This document shows, one piece after another, positions 44,965-54,508 of a stretch of 64,000 bases of DNA (the first letter of the stretch is position 1; the number at the start of each line of letters is the position of its first letter). Both the position numbers and the translations under genes were made by a program. The DNA comes from Denitratimonas yunnanensis (SeqCode) (GTDB taxonomy: Bacteria; Pseudomonadota; Gammaproteobacteria; Xanthomonadales; Xanthomonadaceae). The stretch lies in NCBI GenBank assembly GCA_026410415.1, contig JAPMLR010000001.1, positions 1-64,000 on the forward strand, in the 5' to 3' direction. The notes beneath the pieces were generated by a model. The model saw nothing but the letters and a program-made list of their open reading frames with translations. It had not been told where the DNA came from and ran no database searches.

Positions 44965-45359
44965 CCCTGGTCCCGATGTGGCAGCAGGTGCTGCTGGTGG
45001 CGCTCGGCGGCGCGGTGGGGTCGGTCGGGCGCTTCCTTGTTGCGGCATGGATGGTCCGCATGGCCGGATCCGCATTCCCGTGGGGAACACTCGCAGTGAA
45101 CCTCGTGGGCAGTTTTCTCGCGGGATTGCTGTTCGTCTGGCTCGACGGTCGCGGTGATTCGGCCAACTGGTGGCGGGTCTTGTTGATGGTCGGCGTGCTC
45201 GGCGGATTCACCACCTGGTCGGCGTTTGCGCTCGAAGTGATGCTTCTCGGGCGCGATGCGACGCCGGGCTGGGCGGGAGCGTACGTGGTGGCCAGTCTTG
45301 TGGGCGGTGTGTTGCTTGTCTGGGCCGGGTGGCGGACGGGTGTGATCTTGCGTGGCTGA
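44961..45359 (+). CDS. crcB: Fluoride ion channel CrcB (Fluc)
   Basis: A 132-residue four-helix membrane protein exporting fluoride as a dual-topology dimer. Signatures GGAVGSVGRFLVA, WGTLAVNLVGSFLAG and GGFTTWSAFALE are intact. The GTG start overlaps the rarA stop by four bases. No fluoride riboswitch is visible, as expected for an internal operon gene. Confidence 0.95.
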   Translation: MTLVPMWQQVLLVALGGAVGSVGRFLVAAWMVRMAGSAFPWGTLAVNLVGSFLAGLLFVWLDGRGDSANWWRVLLMVGVLGGFTTWSAFALEVMLLGRDATPGWAGAYVVASLVGGVLLVWAGWRTGVILRG

Positions 45360-45490
45360 AGCACGCGATGCGCCACGTCGCGTGGCATGCCATGCAGATG
45401 GCCTCGATCTTTTCCCTTTCGCGTTTAGTACCATTGCGTCGCGCCAGTCCGGCGCGGACACATCTTCTTCTTCGTCTGGGGAGTATTGCT

Positions 45491-45847
45491 ATGGATTGGG
45501 GTAAGTTTCTGCTGTCGCTCGATGGCCGCATTGGGCGAAAGGCGTTTTGGCTGTTTACCGTGGCATTGATCGCGATCTACGTCATTGCCGCGTTTGCCGG
45601 TGGCGTGAGCGTTGATCCATCCACGGGCATGCCGGGCTACGCCGCATGGTTCTGGATCCTGATGCTGGTGTTGATCTGGCCGTCGATTGCGGTACAGGCC
45701 AAGCGTTGGCATGACCAGGATCGTTCGGCATGGTGGATCCTGATCAACTTTGTCCCGTTCGTGGGAGGGCTGATCTCGCTCGTCATGTGCGGCTTCATCG
45801 CCGGCACGCCCGGTCCGAATCGCTTCGGTGAGGCACCGATGGCCTGA
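45491..45847 (+). CDS. DUF805 membrane protein
   Basis: A 118-residue protein with three to four transmembrane helices and the family pattern: F-x-G-R-I-GRKAFW at the start, QAKRWHDQDRSAWW in the middle, and GTPGPNRFGEAP at the end. GGGGAG lies about 7 bp before ATG 45491. DUF805 proteins are inner-membrane proteins of unknown role. Confidence 0.92.
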   Translation: MDWGKFLLSLDGRIGRKAFWLFTVALIAIYVIAAFAGGVSVDPSTGMPGYAAWFWILMLVLIWPSIAVQAKRWHDQDRSAWWILINFVPFVGGLISLVMCGFIAGTPGPNRFGEAPMA

Positions 45848-47236
<1,389 letters not shown>

Positions 47237-47475
47237 AGGCGGCGCCCGGCGACGGAAAGGTACCGTTGGGCGGACGTTGGCATTTGGTAGTGGCAATCCG
47301 GTTGAAAATAGATTATCTTGCGCCCGCTGTGTTTTTTGCTTGGGGTCACGGGGTATCGTGACCTGATGGTTGGCCGTTAAGCCTGTTCCGTCTTTTCGCT
47401 TCATTCCACTCCCGCAAAAAAACAGTCGTTCCCGCCCGCGAGGGCGTTTTATTGTTTTTTGTAGGAGTTTCAACG
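47237..47475 (+). promoter_or_regulatory. Cold-shock gene leader with terminator-like hairpin
   Basis: An AT-rich promoter-like stretch lies around 47284-47320 (TTGGTA and GATTAT elements), which would leave a long 5' leader as in cspA genes. Inside the leader, GGTCACG/CGTGACC at 47344-47363 forms one hairpin. A second, CGCCC-GCGA-GGGCG at 47433-47446 followed by TTTTATTGTTTTTT, has the form of an intrinsic terminator and sits only a few bases before AGGAG of the coding region. Confidence 0.6.
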
Positions 47476-47685
47476 ATGTCAGACCGTCAGACCGGAACCG
47501 TCAAGTGGTTCAACGACGCCAAGGGCTTTGGTTTCATCACCCCCGAGAGCGGCCCCGACCTGTTCGTGCATTTCCGTGCGATTCAGGGCAACGGCTTCAA
47601 GTCGCTGCAGGAAGGCCAGAAGGTGACGTTCGTCGCCGTTCAGGGCCAGAAGGGCATGCAGGCAGATCAGGTGCAGGCCGCCTGA
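47476..47685 (+). CDS. Cold-shock protein (CspA family)
   Basis: ATG 47476 follows AGGAG with proper spacing and gives 69 residues. The single cold-shock domain has RNP1 KGFGFI and RNP2 LFVHF, with a GTVKWFND start typical of the family. It is an RNA chaperone that melts secondary structure, induced by cold or acting constitutively; which cannot be told from the sequence. A terminator follows. Confidence 0.96.
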   Translation: MSDRQTGTVKWFNDAKGFGFITPESGPDLFVHFRAIQGNGFKSLQEGQKVTFVAVQGQKGMQADQVQAA

Positions 47686-47730
47686 TTGCGCTCCGGCATC
47701 CGCGCTGCGGATGCCGTGCCTGAAAGTACG

Positions 47731-47766
47731 AAAAACGCCGGGGAGCGAGAGCTTCCCGGCGTTTTT
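47731..47766 (+). terminator. Terminator of the cold-shock gene
   Basis: AAAAACGCCGGGGAGC, GAGA tetraloop and GCTTCCCGGCGTTTTT form a 16-bp stem with one G-T pair and terminal T-run. Confidence 0.95.
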
Positions 47767-48320
47767 CATGTCTGTGTCTTCTGACCTGCACCGGACAGAT
47801 CAAGTCGACGCAGGCCATCTTTCGCTTTTCGGTTCGGCATGCCGCAACGGGCAAGCGAATGGAGGGACGGACTGGTTCGGTGCCAGTCGTCTGCGCAGCT
47901 ATCCGCATGCATCACGCAGCAGGACGAAGTTGTCCCCGGATGCTGTGTGTCCGGTTGCGGGAATCCTGTGGGTAAGTCGGGTGCCTTCCTTTGCCAACGG
48001 GCACTTGCGTTGTTCTGGTCAGTCCTTGCCCAATCCCTGCGTCTTGTCCACAGAAGGTGTGCATGGAGGTATGGGGAAGTGTGTGAATAACTTTTCAAAA
48101 TCCAATTAAAACAATGAAATGCAATTCATTGTTCATTTTTTGATCAGTATCTGCAGCATGCGTTTCCACACTGAACCAGGTACGGCGACGGTGTACCATG
48201 GCCCTTGCGTTGTCTTGCGATCCGCCCCATTTGGGTCATGCGGCGCATGACGCCAACGGTGTCTCGACACCCCACAACAACACATCAGAAACACATCAAA
48301 AAGAACAGGAGTCAGCCGCC
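47767..48320. other. Long intergenic region upstream of hfq
   Basis: No convincing gene in 554 bp. It contains DnaA-box-like sites (47967, 48044, 48082), an AT-rich tract (48086-48160) unusual for this GC-rich genome, an ACAATGAA/TTCATTGT hairpin followed by TTTTTT at 48111-48140, and further small hairpins (GTCATGCG/CGCATGAC at 48235-48251, GGTGTC/GACACC at 48258-48271). miaA, often upstream of hfq, is absent. An unannotated small RNA ending at the T-run near 48140 is possible. Confidence 0.6.
47967..48090. promoter_or_regulatory. Cluster of three DnaA-box-like 9-mers
   Basis: TGTGAATAA at 48082-48090 is a perfect reverse TTATTCACA box. TTGTCCACA at 48044-48052 and TGTGGGTAA (reverse TTACCCACA) at 47967-47975 each differ from TTATCCACA by one base. 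They precede an AT-rich tract. Confidence 0.45.
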
Positions 48321-48572
48321 ATGTCCAAAGGTCAGTCTTTGCAGGATCCCTTTCTGAATGCATTGCGCCGCGAGCGCGTCCCCGTGTCGATCTATCTGGT
48401 CAATGGCATCAAGTTGCAGGGCACGATCGAGTCTTTCGACCAGTTCGTCGTGCTGTTGCGCAATACCGTGAGCCAGATGGTCTACAAGCACGCCATATCC
48501 ACCGTCGTCCCGGCGCGCAACGTGCGCGTCACGCCTCCGGGCGGCGAGGACGAACCGCAAGACGAGAGCTGA
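48321..48572 (+). CDS. hfq: RNA chaperone Hfq
   Basis: An 83-residue Sm-like hexamer protein that pairs small RNAs with mRNAs. The Sm1 motif ([28 protein letters not shown]), Sm2 ([13 protein letters not shown]) and the Q and F RNA-binding residues are intact, with a short acidic tail. GGAG upstream of ATG 48321. Its stop overlaps the hflX start (TGATG). Confidence 0.98.
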   Translation: MSKGQSLQDPFLNALRRERVPVSIYLVNGIKLQGTIESFDQFVVLLRNTVSQMVYKHAISTVVPARNVRVTPPGGEDEPQDES

Positions 48573-49888
48573 TGTTCGAACGATCCCGAAAGGGCGAACG
48601 TGCCCTGTTGATCCAACCTTTCACGGCCGGGCAGAACGACCCGGCCATCCTCGAAGAGTTTGCCGAGCTGGCCCGTTCGGCTGGTGCGCAAGTGGCCGAT
48701 TCGCTGGCCGCACGCATCGACAAGGCCAATCCAGCCACCCTGATCGGCAGTGGCAAGGTAGAGGAGGCAGTGAGCCTCTGCAACGCGCTGGAAGCAGATG
48801 TGGTGCTGGTCAACCATGCGCTTTCGCCGGTGCAAGAGCGCAATCTCGAGAAGATCCTGCAGCGCCGTGTGGTTGATCGTACCGGCTTGATCCTGGACAT
48901 CTTCGCGCAGCGTGCCCGATCGCATGAAGGCAAGCTGCAGGTCGAATTGGCTCAGCTCAAGCACATGGCCACGCGGCTGGTGCGTGGCTGGACCCATCTG
49001 GAGCGCCAGCGTGGCGGCTCGATCGGCCTGCGTGGTCCGGGCGAAACCCAGCTTGAAACCGATCGGCGCCTGCTGGCCAAGCGTGTGGATGCCCTGAAGG
49101 CGCGCCTGGAGAAAGTGGAGGTGCAGCGCAACCAGATGCGTCGGGCGCGTCTGCGCAATGGCGTTGCCCGGGTAGCGCTGGTGGGTTACACCAACGCAGG
49201 CAAGTCCACGCTGTTCAACGCGTTGACCGGTGCGGATGCCTACGAGGCGGACCAGCTTTTCGCCACACTCGATCCCACTGTGCGCAAGCTGTCGGGATTG
49301 GCCTGCGGCGATGTGGCCATTGCCGATACCGTCGGTTTCGTGCGTGATCTTCCGCACGATCTGGTGGCGGCATTCCGCTCCACGCTTTCCGAGGCGCGGG
49401 ATGCGGATCTGCTTCTGCACGTGGTGGACGCATCCGATCCATTGCGCGAGGAGCGCATCGGGCAGGTCAACGAGGTGTTGAACGAGATCGGTGCGGGGGC
49501 GATTCCGCAGATGCTGGTGTTCAACAAGATCGACCGTCTCGATGACGCCGCACCGCGCGTGGACGTGCTTGAACAGCGTGTCGAAGGCGAAGCGCTGCTG
49601 ACACGGGTCTGGGTTTCGGCACGCAGTGGCGCGGGCTTGCCGATGCTGCGCGAGCAGGTGTCCTCGGCACTGTCCAGCGAGCGCGTCAGCGGGCAGGTGC
49701 ACCTGTCTTCGATGGCCGGACGCCTGCGTGCGCGTTTGTTCGCCGCCGGAGCGGTGCGGCATGAGGAGGCCGACGACGCCGGCTGGCGGATCGATCTGGA
49801 CATGCCGCTGGTCATCGCGCAGCAGCTGCTTTCCGGCAATGATGCCGACAGCGTAGCCTTGCGCGGGCAGTTGCTTGCGGTGCCTTAG
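48572..49888 (+). CDS. hflX: Ribosome-splitting GTPase HflX
   Basis: A 438-residue GTPase that binds the 50S subunit and rescues stalled ribosomes after heat shock. The N-terminal nucleotide-binding-like domain contains NHALSPVQERNLE and the GRxL-type GPGETQLETDRRLL hairpin; the G domain has G1 GYTNAGKST at 205-213, G3 DTVGF and G4 NKID. It is coupled to hfq by TGATG and followed by hflK. Confidence 0.97.
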   Translation: MFERSRKGERALLIQPFTAGQNDPAILEEFAELARSAGAQVADSLAARIDKANPATLIGSGKVEEAVSLCNALEADVVLVNHALSPVQERNLEKILQRRVVDRTGLILDIFAQRARSHEGKLQVELAQLKHMATRLVRGWTHLERQRGGSIGLRGPGETQLETDRRLLAKRVDALKARLEKVEVQRNQMRRARLRNGVARVALVGYTNAGKSTLFNALTGADAYEADQLFATLDPTVRKLSGLACGDVAIADTVGFVRDLPHDLVAAFRSTLSEARDADLLLHVVDASDPLREERIGQVNEVLNEIGAGAIPQMLVFNKIDRLDDAAPRVDVLEQRVEGEALLTRVWVSARSGAGLPMLREQVSSALSSERVSGQVHLSSMAGRLRARLFAAGAVRHEEADDAGWRIDLDMPLVIAQQLLSGNDADSVALRGQLLAVP

Positions 49889-49992
49889 CCTCTACAATTC
49901 ACGATCCACTGACTATTACGACCGACCGTCTTTGCGGTTGCGGCGTGTTCGTCCTGAACGTGCCGCCACGGTCCTCCCACATGGAGCTTTGC

Positions 49993-51186
49993 ATGGCCTG
50001 GAATGAGCCTGGTGGCGACAAGAACAAGGGTTCCAAAGACCCTTGGAACAATGATGGACGCGGCGGCGGCCAAGGGCCGGACGTGGATGCGTTCATCGAG
50101 CGCCTCAAGTCCAACATCGGCCGGGTCTTCGGCGGCGGCGACGAAGGCCGCTCCGGGCGCGGCAATGGCGCGGGCAACGGCAGCGGAGGGCCGTCCATCG
50201 GCCTCATCGTGCTGGGTGCGTTGCTGCTCTGGTTCGTGTTCGATTCCTGGGTGCTGATCGACGAGCGTCAGCGCGGTGTCGTGCTGCGGTTTGGCAAGTA
50301 CGAGCGTCTGATGACTCCCGGCCCCAACTTCAAATTGCCGCGTCCGATCGAGAGCGTCACCAAGGTCGAAGCCACGCAGGTGCGCAACATCTCCGATCAG
50401 GTGCGGATGCTCACCCGTGACGAGAACATCGTGCTGGTGGATTTCAACGTGCAGTACCAGGTCTCGGATCCGCAGCAGTTCCTGTTCGGAACCCGCGATC
50501 CGGACGACACCTTGCGTCAGGCCGCTGAAAGCGCGGTGCGCGAGGTGATGGGCAACAGCGTGATGGACACGATTCTCTCGGGTCAGCGCGCCGAGCTGGC
50601 CGCGCAGGCCAGCGAGCGGCTGCAGGCGGCGCTGACGCAGTACCGCACCGGGCTGTTGGTCAGCGAGTTCAACTTGCAGAATGCGCGCCCGCCGGCGGAG
50701 GTCAAGGATGCCTTCGACGATGCCATCATCGCGCGCGAGGACAAGCAGCGTTTCGAGAACGATGCATTGGGCTATGCCAGCAAGCAGGTGCCCGAGGCGC
50801 GTGGTGCGGCAGCCCGCATCAAGGCCGAATCGGAGGGTTACCAGGCTCAGGCGATCGCGCGCGCGCAAGGCGATGCCGAGCGCTTCACGCTCCTCGCGGA
50901 CGAATATCGCAAGGCGCCGTCTGTCACGCGCAAACGCCTGTACCTTGAAACAATGCAGGAAGTGCTTGCGGCCAATCCCAAGGTGGTGGCAGGCAACCGC
51001 AACGGCACGAACGTGATGTATTTGCCGCTGGACAAGCTTTCCGGTGGCACGGGCGATACCGCACGCAGCGATGCCACCTTCATCGAACGTCTGCCGCCGG
51101 TGCAGGCCGCCACCAACACGCCATCGCAGTCACGCTCTCCTGTGCGTGATGCCACCCGTACTCCGCGCGAGGGTTCCAGCCGATGA
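49993..51186 (+). CDS. hflK: HflK, modulator of FtsH
   Basis: ATG 49993 with GGAG 8 bp upstream gives 397 residues. A Gly/Asp-rich cytoplasmic start (HflK_N) precedes one transmembrane helix (about 65-83) and an SPFH/band-7 domain in the periplasm (ERQRGVVLRFGKY, then a long helix with QAQAIARAQGDAERF). HflK and HflC form a large cage around FtsH at the inner membrane. Ends with an ATGA overlap into hflC. Confidence 0.97.
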   Translation: MAWNEPGGDKNKGSKDPWNNDGRGGGQGPDVDAFIERLKSNIGRVFGGGDEGRSGRGNGAGNGSGGPSIGLIVLGALLLWFVFDSWVLIDERQRGVVLRFGKYERLMTPGPNFKLPRPIESVTKVEATQVRNISDQVRMLTRDENIVLVDFNVQYQVSDPQQFLFGTRDPDDTLRQAAESAVREVMGNSVMDTILSGQRAELAAQASERLQAALTQYRTGLLVSEFNLQNARPPAEVKDAFDDAIIAREDKQRFENDALGYASKQVPEARGAAARIKAESEGYQAQAIARAQGDAERFTLLADEYRKAPSVTRKRLYLETMQEVLAANPKVVAGNRNGTNVMYLPLDKLSGGTGDTARSDATFIERLPPVQAATNTPSQSRSPVRDATRTPREGSSR

Positions 51187-52046
51187 GAAACATCGTCGTC
51201 ATCATCGTTCTCGGTCTCGCACTGCTGGCGAGCAGTTCGATTTTCATCGTGCGCGAGGCGCAGGTTGGCGTGCTGTTCCAGCTTGGCCGCATCGTGCGCA
51301 CCGACATTGGTCCGGGCGTGCATTTCAAGATGCCGCTGATCCAGGATGTGCGCATCTTCGACAGCCGCATCATGACACTGGATTCGCAACCCGAGCGTTA
51401 CCTCACTTCGGAAAAGAAGGACGTGAATGTCGACTTCTTCGCCAAGTGGCGCATCAGCGAAGTGGGGCGTTACTACACCACCACATCGGGTGACGAGTTG
51501 CAGGCGATGCAGCGCCTGAATCCGATCATCAAGGAAGCGCTGCGCAACCAGATCAACCAGCGCACGTTGCAGGAGACCGTCTCCGATGCGCGCAGCACGA
51601 TGACCGAGACGCTGGTCCGCACGGCCAATGAAGGCACCAGGAACCTCGGGATCGAGGTGGTGGACGTGCGCATCAAGCGCATCGACCTGCCGGAGGAGGT
51701 GTCGGAGTCGGTCTACAATCGCATGCGTGCCGAGCGCTCGCGTGTCGCCAATGAATTGCGCTCGCAGGGCATCGAGGCCTCTGAAACGATTCGTGCCAAC
51801 GCGGACCGCGAGCGCCAGGTCATCCTTGCCAATGCCGAGCGTGATGCACAGCGCATCCGCGGTGAAGGCGATGCGAAAGCGGCGGATATCTATGCTCAGG
51901 CCTATGGGCGCGACGCCGAGTTCTACGGCTTCCACCGCAGTCTGGAGAGCTACCGTACCGCGTTCGAAAATGGCGACAGCGTGCTGGTGCTGGACCCGGA
52001 TTCGGAGTTCTTCCGTTACTTCGATAATGCGGGTCGTGCCGAGTAA
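51183..52046 (+). CDS. hflC: HflC, modulator of FtsH
   Basis: A 287-residue partner of HflK: one N-terminal membrane helix (about 3-20), SPFH domain (VREAQVGVLFQLGRIV), and helical extension with GIEASETIRANADRERQV and GEGDAKAADIYAQAY. Overlaps hflK by four bases. Confidence 0.97.
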   Translation: MRNIVVIIVLGLALLASSSIFIVREAQVGVLFQLGRIVRTDIGPGVHFKMPLIQDVRIFDSRIMTLDSQPERYLTSEKKDVNVDFFAKWRISEVGRYYTTTSGDELQAMQRLNPIIKEALRNQINQRTLQETVSDARSTMTETLVRTANEGTRNLGIEVVDVRIKRIDLPEEVSESVYNRMRAERSRVANELRSQGIEASETIRANADRERQVILANAERDAQRIRGEGDAKAADIYAQAYGRDAEFYGFHRSLESYRTAFENGDSVLVLDPDSEFFRYFDNAGRAE

Positions 52047-52060
52047 GAGCCGCCCAAGCC

Positions 52061-52246
52061 ATGTCGGTCGATCTCATAGCCGCACTCTGTCTGGTGCTGG
52101 TACTCGAAGGGCTGCTGTTGTTTGCCGCGCCCGGCCTGTGGAAACGGGCCGTGGCGCAGTTGCTGGACCGCCCGGATGCAAGTCTGCGCATTGCCGGCGC
52201 CGTGATGGTCGGCCTGGGATTGATTTCGTTGCAGCTGGTGCGTTGA
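52061..52246 (+). CDS. DUF2065 small membrane protein (YjeT-like)
   Basis: A 61-residue protein with two hydrophobic helices and the pattern LVLVLEGLLLFAAPGLWKR and a later GAVMVGLGLISLQLVR. It sits directly after hflC, as yjeT does in E. coli. Role unknown. It converges on the next gene with a one-base gap. Confidence 0.9.
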   Translation: MSVDLIAALCLVLVLEGLLLFAAPGLWKRAVAQLLDRPDASLRIAGAVMVGLGLISLQLVR

Positions 52247-52247
52247 A

Positions 52248-53021
52248 TCAGCCCAGTGCCGGCCACGCGCTGGCGTCCAGTGTTTCCTGATACCCGTGCC
52301 AGGCGGCGTATGCCAGCCACGGCATGACGATGGCCAGGCCGAGGAATGCCGTCGCGAATCCGATGGCGGTCAGCGATGCGATCAGGAACGCCCAAAACAC
52401 CATCACGCCCTTGTTGTTCAGCACCGCATTCACGCTCGACACGCAAGCGGTCACCATGTCCACGTCCCGGTCGGCGATGGCCGGCAGCGAGAATGCACTC
52501 GTGGCAAAAGTGAGGGTGGCGAATACCGAACCCGCCGCCGTGCCGATCAGAAGGAACTCGATCAGCGCATGCAGGTCTCCGGGGGTGGCTGGAAAGAACA
52601 CGTTGACCATCATCCCGGCGCGCGACCACAGCAGCAGAATCACCATCTGTCCGAGCGCGAACACGCCTGCCTGTCCCGCCACCCGACACGCGAGCCGAAA
52701 TGAATCGCGCAGGTGCGGCAAGCGCCCCATCCCCAGCGCCCGGCTGACGCAGTAAAGCCCCACGGCCAGAAGCGGAGCGACGAACACGAAGCCGGACAGC
52801 AGTGCCGCGAGCAACGCGAAACGCCCAAGCTGCCAGGCCATTGCCGATACGCCCAGGCTGACCAGCACGATCACGCTGCCGAACAGAAGGCTCAGGCCGG
52901 GGGCATGGCGAAAGTCCTGCCAACCCAGACGCAACCAGCGGATCGGTGCGCGCCATTCCAGCGTTTTGCAGGGCAAGACGAAGGGGCGCTGGATCTCGTC
53001 CCGTGAAGGAGTGGCACTCAT
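52248..53021 (-). CDS. DUF2189 integral membrane protein
   Basis: ATG 53021 follows GAGGAA and gives 257 residues with about six transmembrane helices. The start region (LPCKTLEWRAPIRWLRLGWQDF) and central FATSAFSLPAIADRDVD match the DUF2189 family of unknown function. An upstream extension to 53192 has no ribosome site. Convergent with DUF2065. Confidence 0.85.
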   Translation of the reverse strand: MSATPSRDEIQRPFVLPCKTLEWRAPIRWLRLGWQDFRHAPGLSLLFGSVIVLVSLGVSAMAWQLGRFALLAALLSGFVFVAPLLAVGLYCVSRALGMGRLPHLRDSFRLACRVAGQAGVFALGQMVILLLWSRAGMMVNVFFPATPGDLHALIEFLLIGTAAGSVFATLTFATSAFSLPAIADRDVDMVTACVSSVNAVLNNKGVMVFWAFLIASLTAIGFATAFLGLAIVMPWLAYAAWHGYQETLDASAWPALG

Positions 53022-53123
53022 GCGGTTTCCTCGATATCGGATCCAGTCGAGGCTATCGGCTCGACGAGGCGGCCGCCATCTGCGACGCAGCATGAACGCC
53101 AGGCTGAACCTCCGCGGTACATC

Positions 53124-53137
53124 CTGACCTGGATCAA
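53124..53137 (+). promoter_or_regulatory. Candidate Anr/FNR box upstream of azurin
   Basis: CTGAC-CTGG-ATCAA matches the consensus TTGAT-N4-ATCAA perfectly in the right half and three of five in the left. It lies 92 bp before ATG 53229. Azurin genes of pseudomonads are under Anr control, so a role is plausible but unproven. Confidence 0.5.
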
Positions 53138-53228
53138 TTCCGCTTCGGCAGCAAGGGAGGAAAATGAGGGCACGGTTGATCGGAGTGCTCATTCCGATCC
53201 CGCATTTCCATTATCGAGGAGTGCTCCC

Positions 53229-53678
53229 ATGATTCGTTCCACCCTGCTTGCCGCTGCTGCTCTGCTGCTGTCCTCGCAACTTCAGGCCAAGACCTGCGAG
53301 CTGGAAATCGACTCCACCGACCAGATGACTTTCAGCACGAAGGAGATGAAGGTTGCCTCCGACTGTACCGAGGTGAAGCTCACCTTGACGCATTCGGGCA
53401 AGATGCCCAAGACCGCGATGGGCCACAACTGGGTGTTGACCGCCACCGCCGATTATCAGGCCGTGGCTCAGGACGGTCTCAAGGCAGGAGTTGCCAACGA
53501 CTACCTGCAGGCTGACGATGCGCGCGTCATCGCCCACACCAAGTTGATTGGCGGCGGCGAAAGCGACAGCGTCACTTTTTCGACCAGTGCGTTGCAGAAG
53601 GGCGGCGATTACACGTTTTTCTGTTCCTTCCCGGGCCACTGGGCCATCATGAAGGGCGTGTTGGTGTTCGGCGACTGA
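53229..53678 (+). CDS. Azurin, blue copper protein
   Basis: A 149-residue periplasmic type 1 copper protein. The signal peptide ends after LQA (residue 20). Copper ligands are H66 (MGHNW), C132 (FFCSF), H137 (PGHW) and M141 (IMKG). The fold carries an additional disulfide pair (C23, C46). It transfers single electrons in the periplasm, typically to or from nitrite reductase or oxidases; no such genes are near. AGGAG precedes the start, and a terminator follows. Confidence 0.97.
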   Translation: MIRSTLLAAAALLLSSQLQAKTCELEIDSTDQMTFSTKEMKVASDCTEVKLTLTHSGKMPKTAMGHNWVLTATADYQAVAQDGLKAGVANDYLQADDARVIAHTKLIGGGESDSVTFSTSALQKGGDYTFFCSFPGHWAIMKGVLVFGD

Positions 53679-53705
53679 GTTTTCGTCAATCCGGTCAACC
53701 AGGCG

Positions 53706-53740
53706 AGGCGCCGGTCATCAGGATCGGCGCCTTGTCATTT
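53706..53740 (+). terminator. Terminator after azurin
   Basis: AGGCGCCG, 11-nt loop and CGGCGCCT form an 8-bp GC stem followed by TTGTCATTTT. Confidence 0.7.
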
Positions 53741-53907
53741 TCGGGTGATCGAAAATCAGACGACAGGCTTCCGGTTCGCCGTGCCAATGGGTGGAGTCGG
53801 ATGTTCGAATGGCCCGCGGCGAAGCTTCCAGCGGGCGTTCGGGTGACGGTGCCTTTCGTGCTGGAGGTGGCAATCTCGTCTCTTGTCCTGCCATGGCGAC
53901 GAGGGCC

Positions 53908-54498
53908 TCAGTCCACTACCAGTCGGGCCTGCCCGCGCGTGGCATCGCGCAATGTGTTGGCCAGCGCATCCAGATTCGCGGCGGGAAGGCGCAGGGTCAA
54001 CGTCAGCCCCTCGGGAGCGTAGCGTTCCCCGGTCTTCTCCGCACCGTGCTGATGCAAGGCGGAGTAAGCACTGCCGGCGTGTTCGAAAGCGCAGGTCAGG
54101 TGCGCGGTCAGGTGTGGAACCACGACGCGGCGCTCGGCCTGGCGCAAGCACTCGGCAGCAGTTCCTCCATAGGCCCGCACCAGGCCGCCGGCACCGAGCT
54201 TGATGCCACCGAACCATCTGGTCACCACCACCATCACGCCGTCGATGCCTTGCCCGTCGATGGCTGCGAGGATGGGCTTGCCTGCCGTGCTGGCGGGTTC
54301 GCCATCATCGGAAAACCGGTAGCCCTGGCCGATGCGGTAGGCCCAGCAGTTGTGCGTGGCGGACGGATCGGAAACGTTGGAGAGAAACGCCAGCGCCTCC
54401 TCGGGCGAGGCTACCGGCGCCGCCTGGGCGAGGAAGCGGCTTTTCTTGACGTCGATTTCCAGCCGCGCGGGTGCGGCGAGTGTGGTGGTCGTGCTCAC
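53908..54498 (-). CDS. YigZ / IMPACT family protein
   Basis: A 196-residue protein of the UPF0029 family. The diagnostic stretch from SRFLAQAAPV through ATHNCWAYR to the SDDGEPASTAGKPIL and RWFGGIKLGAGGLVRAY segments is complete. Family members relate to the eukaryotic Gcn2 regulator IMPACT; the bacterial role is unclear. It starts 10 bp after the anti-sigma gene stop on the same strand. Confidence 0.94.
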   Translation of the reverse strand: MSTTTTLAAPARLEIDVKKSRFLAQAAPVASPEEALAFLSNVSDPSATHNCWAYRIGQGYRFSDDGEPASTAGKPILAAIDGQGIDGVMVVVTRWFGGIKLGAGGLVRAYGGTAAECLRQAERRVVVPHLTAHLTCAFEHAGSAYSALHQHGAEKTGERYAPEGLTLTLRLPAANLDALANTLRDATRGQARLVVD

Positions 54499-54508
54499 GG
54501 GGCAACGC

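Noticed and set aside
47711..48109. 132-residue + strand frame after the csp gene
   Set aside because: Begins in the csp terminator and has no ribosome site or similarity; treated as intergenic.
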